Assembly (NCBI GenBank): GCA_937919155.1
Contig: CALFPM010000048.1
Location: forward strand, 1 to 6,995
Length of the DNA: 6,995 nt
From: an uncultured Clostridia bacterium
Lineage (GTDB): Bacteria; Bacillota; Clostridia; Oscillospirales; Acutalibacteraceae
Direction: 5' to 3'
Shown: positions 4,801-6,995 of the stretch, one piece after another
Position numbering within the stretch: position 1 is the first letter of the stretch
Layout: every line of letters starts with the position of its first letter
Notes under the pieces: model-generated
Told to the model about the DNA's origin: nothing
The model's input: only the letters and a program-made list of their open reading frames with translations
Database searches by the model: none
Position numbers and translations under genes: made by a program

Positions 4801-6995
4801 GTAGAATTCCTTACCGTAAACGAAGGGATCATCAGGAAGCTCGATTTCTGCGCCGAATACAGTGGGAACTACTTCATAGGGTTCTGCTGAATTTTCATCA
4901 ATGTAGAAGTATACATTGTATGTGTTGATTGTTTCAGTAGCATCAATAGTGATGTTCTGAGCAGGCATTGTTGCGGGAATATCCCAGCCTGAGAATGTGT
5001 GACCTTCCTTAGCTGTGTATTCGGGAGCTGTGATTGCTGAACCGAATGCTACAGGAATGGTTGTGTAAACTTCACCGTTGATTGTGAAGGTTACTGTGAA
5101 GGTGTCTGCGCCTGTTGTACCATAAACCTTAAGGTTTTCAGCAGGCATTGTTGCGGGAATCTGATCGCCCCAACCGCTGAATGTTACACCAGCCTCAAGT
5201 GAAGGTGTCCATGCAGTGATGTTTGCGCCGTAATTGTAGGTCTCTGTGTTCTTGAGCACGCCGTCAACGTAGTACTCAATTGTGAAGCTCTTAACTGTCC
5301 AAGTTGCAGTGTAAGTCTTATCACTTGCAGGCATTCTGGTGGGAACGCTGGGTGACCATGACTTAAATGTGTAACCTGTCTTTGTGGGGTTAGCGGGCTT
5401 CACGATTGTGCTGTTGACAGCACCCTCGTAAACATATGTGCCTTCGCCGTTTTCTGCAAATACACCACCGTCAGCATCGAATGTTGCCTTATACATGATG
5501 GGTTCGTATTTACCGTAGTATACCTGGTTGTCAATTGCAGGAACTGTTTCGGGCATAGCGTTGCCGTCTGCATCGAACCAACCTACAAAGTTATAACCTG
5601 CTACTGTGGGAGCATCGGGAGTAACGATGAGTGAACCGCAAAGCTGGTTACTACCATCAAGCCAATCGCCCTCTGTGGGAGCATAGAACTCAATGTAATA
5701 TGACTTAGCATTCCATGTTGCATAAACATAAACTGCGTCTGTGCCAAGAGTGATGGGGAAGGAAGCTGTTGAACCGTCAGCATACTTCCAACCTGCGAAT
5801 GTGTAACCATCCTTTGAAGGTGTGCCGCTGGGTGAGATCTGTGAGCCGTAATCGCCTGTCTTTTCTTCGATAACCTTATCGCCATCCATGAAGTAAACTG
5901 CGATCTTAGCTGCTTCCCACTGTGCGGTGAATGTCATGCCTTCAGCTGTCATGTTGCCAACTGCAGGTGACCAGCCCTTGAATACGTTACCTGTCTTTGT
6001 GGGATCTGCAGGAGCTGTGATAGCCTGACCGAATTTTACATCAACAGTGTAAGTATCCTTACCGTCTGCGAATACACCGCCGTTAGCCTTGAATGTTGCT
6101 GTGAATGTGCCTGCTACCCAATTTGCGTAGTAGGAAACATTACCTGCAACTGTGTGCTTAGCGGGCATTGCATTACCGTTAGCATCTACCCAACCTGCGA
6201 AGGTGTAACCTGTCTTGGTGGGAGGTGTAGCGGGTGTTGTGTATGCAGCATCAAATGTTGCATTGAGAGTCTGATATGCAGCGCCGCCCTTTTCAGCATA
6301 GAATGTTACGCTGTAAGTGTTTGCGCTCCACTGAGCTGTGAATGTTGTGTCAGCTGCGGGCATTGTTGTTGATGCGGGTGACCAGCCTGTGAAGCTGTAA
6401 CCTTCTCTTGTGCCTGCGCTGGGGAATGTAACTGTTGCGCCTGCTGCATAATCAGCTGTTGCGATTGTTGCGCCGTTTGAAACAAATGTTGCTTTGTAGA
6501 GCTTGATCTGCTCGTAAACAGCTGTGTATGTTACGTTAGCTGAGCCCATTGCGGGGATCTCTGCGGGAGCGTAAACAGTGCCGTCAGCTGCCTGCCAACC
6601 AGCGAATGTGAAGCCGTCCTTTGCGGGAGCATCGGGAGCAGCAACTGCATCGCCTGTTGCATACTTGTTAGCTGAAAGTGTTTTGCCGTCAGCAACGAAT
6701 GTTGCTGTGAATGTTGAGCCGGCTGCAGGAGCCTTGCCGATTGTGAAGTTGTGCTCGAGATCACCGAAGAGGAAATGATCGATGATATCGTAGTTGGTGT
6801 ATGTTGACTTACAATCTGTTGCGAGTACACTGTCATCTTCTACAGGGTTTGCTCCTGCATCTTTAATGAAGATTGTACCCTTTCTCTGCATCCAGCCTGA
6901 AGACTTATTAGGTGCTGTTGCATCGTCACAGGTCCAGAAACCGGGAAGAGTCTTTGAATAACCTGTTGTTCCGTCTGCAAGACCGTCTTTTACCT
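1885..6995 (-). CDS. Giant InlB B-repeat (Listeria-Bacteroides repeat) surface protein, 5' end outside window
   Basis: The frame is open from the right edge to a TGA at 1885-1887, giving 1702 visible residues; the ATG at 6889-6891 is internal because the frame stays open upstream of it. Layout (residue 1 = codon at 6991-6993): 1-95 unassigned; 96-959 thirteen B-repeats; 960-1027 a MucBP-like module; 1028-1341 five more B-repeats; 1342-1472, 1473-1597 and 1598-1702 three C-terminal domains. Each B-repeat has an aromatic-rich first strand (YTITF, FTATF), a central KTGYTFxGW core, then TMPAxD and a final AxW. Known of the family: the InlB B-repeat is a small beta-grasp unit common in secreted adhesins of Firmicutes. 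Inferred: an extracellular, elongated, acidic, Cys- and His-poor adhesin or matrix protein. No LPXTG, SLH, choline-binding repeat, dockerin or C-terminal membrane helix is visible, so anchoring is unknown. No signal peptide can be seen because the N-terminus is missing. The family call is firm; the function is not. Confidence 0.93.
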   Translation of the reverse strand, partial: VKDGLADGTTGYSKTLPGFWTCDDATAPNKSSGWMQRKGTIFIKDAGANPVEDDSVLATDCKSTYTNYDIIDHFLFGDLEHNFTIGKAPAAGSTFTATFVADGKTLSANKYATGDAVAAPDAPAKDGFTFAGWQAADGTVYAPAEIPAMGSANVTYTAVYEQIKLYKATFVSNGATIATADYAAGATVTFPSAGTREGYSFTGWSPASTTMPAADTTFTAQWSANTYSVTFYAEKGGAAYQTLNATFDAAYTTPATPPTKTGYTFAGWVDANGNAMPAKHTVAGNVSYYANWVAGTFTATFKANGGVFADGKDTYTVDVKFGQAITAPADPTKTGNVFKGWSPAVGNMTAEGMTFTAQWEAAKIAVYFMDGDKVIEEKTGDYGSQISPSGTPSKDGYTFAGWKYADGSTASFPITLGTDAVYVYATWNAKSYYIEFYAPTEGDWLDGSNQLCGSLIVTPDAPTVAGYNFVGWFDADGNAMPETVPAIDNQVYYGKYEPIMYKATFDADGGVFAENGEGTYVYEGAVNSTIVKPANPTKTGYTFKSWSPSVPTRMPASDKTYTATWTVKSFTIEYYVDGVLKNTETYNYGANITAWTPSLEAGVTFSGWGDQIPATMPAENLKVYGTTGADTFTVTFTINGEVYTTIPVAFGSAITAPEYTAKEGHTFSGWDIPATMPAQNITIDATETINTYNVYFYIDENSAEPYEVVPTVFGAEIELPDDPFVYGKEFYGWDDVPATMPAEDVTVYGTWEDIEYTVEFRDADGNSVYDALLYWGDSIAAEDVPEVTKEGFEFKYWTINGVTVTLPVTINEAIAGNDNNELVFEPYFSIVGYDVIYYVDGELYKTVTYEFGAAVEILADPVKTGYTFSGWDTTLPETMPAEDIVVNGTFTVNQYNANFYVDGALIATVPTNFGEVPAAPDVADMKPGYTFQGWNPALAEMGTADVDYNAVFTASGDTPYTIEYYYMDTNGEYGAPETETKTGATDTVVTLDVESKTGFTIDAASVLEGKIAADGSLVLKVYYIRDQYTFKTVIDGVATDARYYYDEAVETPADPAKTGYTFAGWTPAVPATMPAKDVTVEAQWTINQYTITFVDTGDVAYESITLDYNAAVGTIKDPVKTGYTFNGWDAEVPANMPANDVTLTAQWTINQYTITFVDTGDATYAPITLDYGADVAPLADPVKTGYTFKGWDVEIPSVMPAVNTTVTAIWEINYYNAIFDINGTIVTKRTAYNAMPEIPDASRVGYTFNGWSPEVTAMPASDVTYVAQYTANTYAVIFDADGGAWADGATQQTFDVVFDTAIKAPAEEPVREGYIFAGWDHEVGNLTSVGDTFKAVWTQDTNFCRISKVERVTPVTGAALAKYEITVKESPIKVQIACTDGTGYSWTYDRNDNKVADDLTKGGLVSVVSYDANGAVLSAEDIKAGAVVASEVWTIVTILPEGEYKVRAKVNYSADSWENVDIAYDFVNTYDKVVAEEDAIVSVNVAAPAVKRGTVNPVTIVTSDDVARLRITMTIDGTTKTVSYTPTSAVVSNYTDNGDGTTTWVLDIKFTYSGTADEQLQNWTIWYRENGSTKWIETDKSFEVKVTKYEPIIEDEPAAYDPFTVVSVSAAASVAKAQYTPITIVVTSDATKIRINNQAGKATTYMETSKNVLSVVDNGDGTKTWTINYRFATAETRTWAVECRGNEWSAITDACLFTITVN
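1888..2970 (-). other. C-terminal tail of three repeated beta-type domains
   Basis: After the last B-repeat the protein ends in three modules. The second (2203-2577) and third (1888-2202) are clear relatives: both have a VSV-AA start, P(V/I)TIV-TSD, RI, a DNGDGTxTW turn, a W-rich strand with an Arg (WTIWYREN; WAVECRGNEW) and a closing F-x-V or F-T-I strand. The first (2578-2970) shares the outline more loosely (ISKVE, KYEITVKESPIKVQI, WTYD, SYDANG, WTI, YKVRAKV, SWEN) and is probably a divergent copy. The first and third each contain two cysteines and the second has none. The modules resemble Ig-like tails of large clostridial secreted proteins, but I do not recognise a named family and assign no function. 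Confidence 0.7.
3352..3729 (-). repeat. 189-bp tandem duplication (two successive B-repeat units)
   Basis: Two adjacent 63-residue units both begin YTITFVDTGD and share ITLDY, DPVKTGYTF and GWD. At DNA level the block 3512-3562 matches 3701-3751 at 48 of 51 bases, exactly 189 bp apart. The three differences are synonymous (Ile ATC/ATT, Phe TTT/TTC, Gly GGT/GGC). This is the most similar pair in the array and so the likely most recent duplication or a gene-conversion product. Confidence 0.8.
3913..4116 (-). other. MucBP-like module interrupting the B-repeat array
   Basis: Sixty-eight residues lie between B-repeats 13 and 14 and lack the GYTFxGW and MPA signatures. The module starts with YTIEYYYMDTNG, continues through ETKTGATDTVVTLD, SKTGFTID and ASVLEGKIAADG, and ends SLVLKVYYIRDQ. 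This order (YY strand, TGxxxDTV, GYxxD, L-G-I-ADGS, L-V-YY-R) is that of MucBP-type domains, which in other Gram-positive surface proteins are associated with mucin binding. The fold assignment comes from pattern recognition; mucin binding is inference. Confidence 0.65.

Larger units (their letters stand above)
2971..6708 (-). repeat. Array of 18 InlB B-repeat units within the giant protein
   Basis: By eye the protein divides into 18 units of 59-77 residues, thirteen at 4117-6708 and five at 2971-3912. The signature is GY(T/S)FxGW about 35 residues in, followed in most units by MPAxD and a terminal AxW or similar. Some units deviate: the unit at 4497-4727 has FKYW for the GW core and is the longest; the unit at 5286-5492 has KSW; the units at 5904-6104 and 2971-3174 replace MPAxD with GNMTAEG or GNLTSVG. 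Units fall into subtypes by their first half (FxADGG, YYVDGxL, FVDTGD, FYA), which are interspersed rather than blocked. At DNA level only short segments are strongly alike, except at the 189-bp duplication. Confidence 0.9.

Noticed and set aside
4359..4928. Plus-strand and other-frame reading frames opposite the giant gene, some Arg- or Cys-rich
   Set aside because: They are by-products of the repetitive GYTF/MPA codons on the minus strand, lack ribosome binding sites and show no domain.
2971..6708. Regularly spaced repeats read as a CRISPR-like array
   Set aside because: The period is about 180-230 bp, the repeats are coding and diverged, and they translate as B-repeat units.
6889..6891. 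ATG at 6891 as the true start of the giant gene
   Set aside because: The frame remains open upstream to the window edge with protein-like content (GFWTCDD, SSGW), there is no ribosome binding site before the ATG, and no signal peptide follows it.

Overview
The window looks like a piece of a low-GC Gram-positive genome, most likely a gut or rumen clostridium (Oscillospiraceae/Ruminococcaceae-like). The reasons are a GGAGGG ribosome binding site, a consensus sigma-A promoter, very AT-rich intergenic DNA, U-rich intrinsic terminators, and a giant secreted-type protein built of InlB B-repeat (Listeria-Bacteroides repeat, Flg_new) units. This assignment is inference; no rRNA or other phylogenetic marker is present.

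Layout: both protein genes are on the minus strand, so transcription runs right to left. (1) From the right edge down to 1885 is the 3' part of a very large gene with no start in the window. Its 1702 visible residues comprise about 95 residues of unassigned N-terminal sequence, 13 B-repeats, one MucBP-like module, 5 more B-repeats, and a tail of two clearly related domains preceded by a third, probably related one. It ends without any recognisable anchor, and an intrinsic terminator follows at 1816-1845. (2) A gene-free AT-rich stretch of about 0.9 kb holds a second, apparently orphan, minus-strand terminator (1416-1452), several small inverted repeats, and a near-perfect promoter (TTGACA, 17 bp, TATAAT with an extended -10 TG) at 1063-1091. 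(3) From 1001 to the left edge is the 5' part of a second secreted protein gene with a TTG start and a strong signal peptide; its 3' end is outside the window.

The two genes are separate transcription units (terminator, then promoter). Together they look like a locus for large extracellular or surface proteins, probably adhesins or matrix-type proteins. No enzyme, mobile element, CRISPR array, tRNA or rRNA was seen. I found no evidence of a new multi-gene system. The points most worth checking are the mosaic repeat architecture with a recent 189-bp tandem duplication, the C-terminal domain family and missing anchor, the orphan terminator, and the near-consensus promoter with symmetric elements around it.
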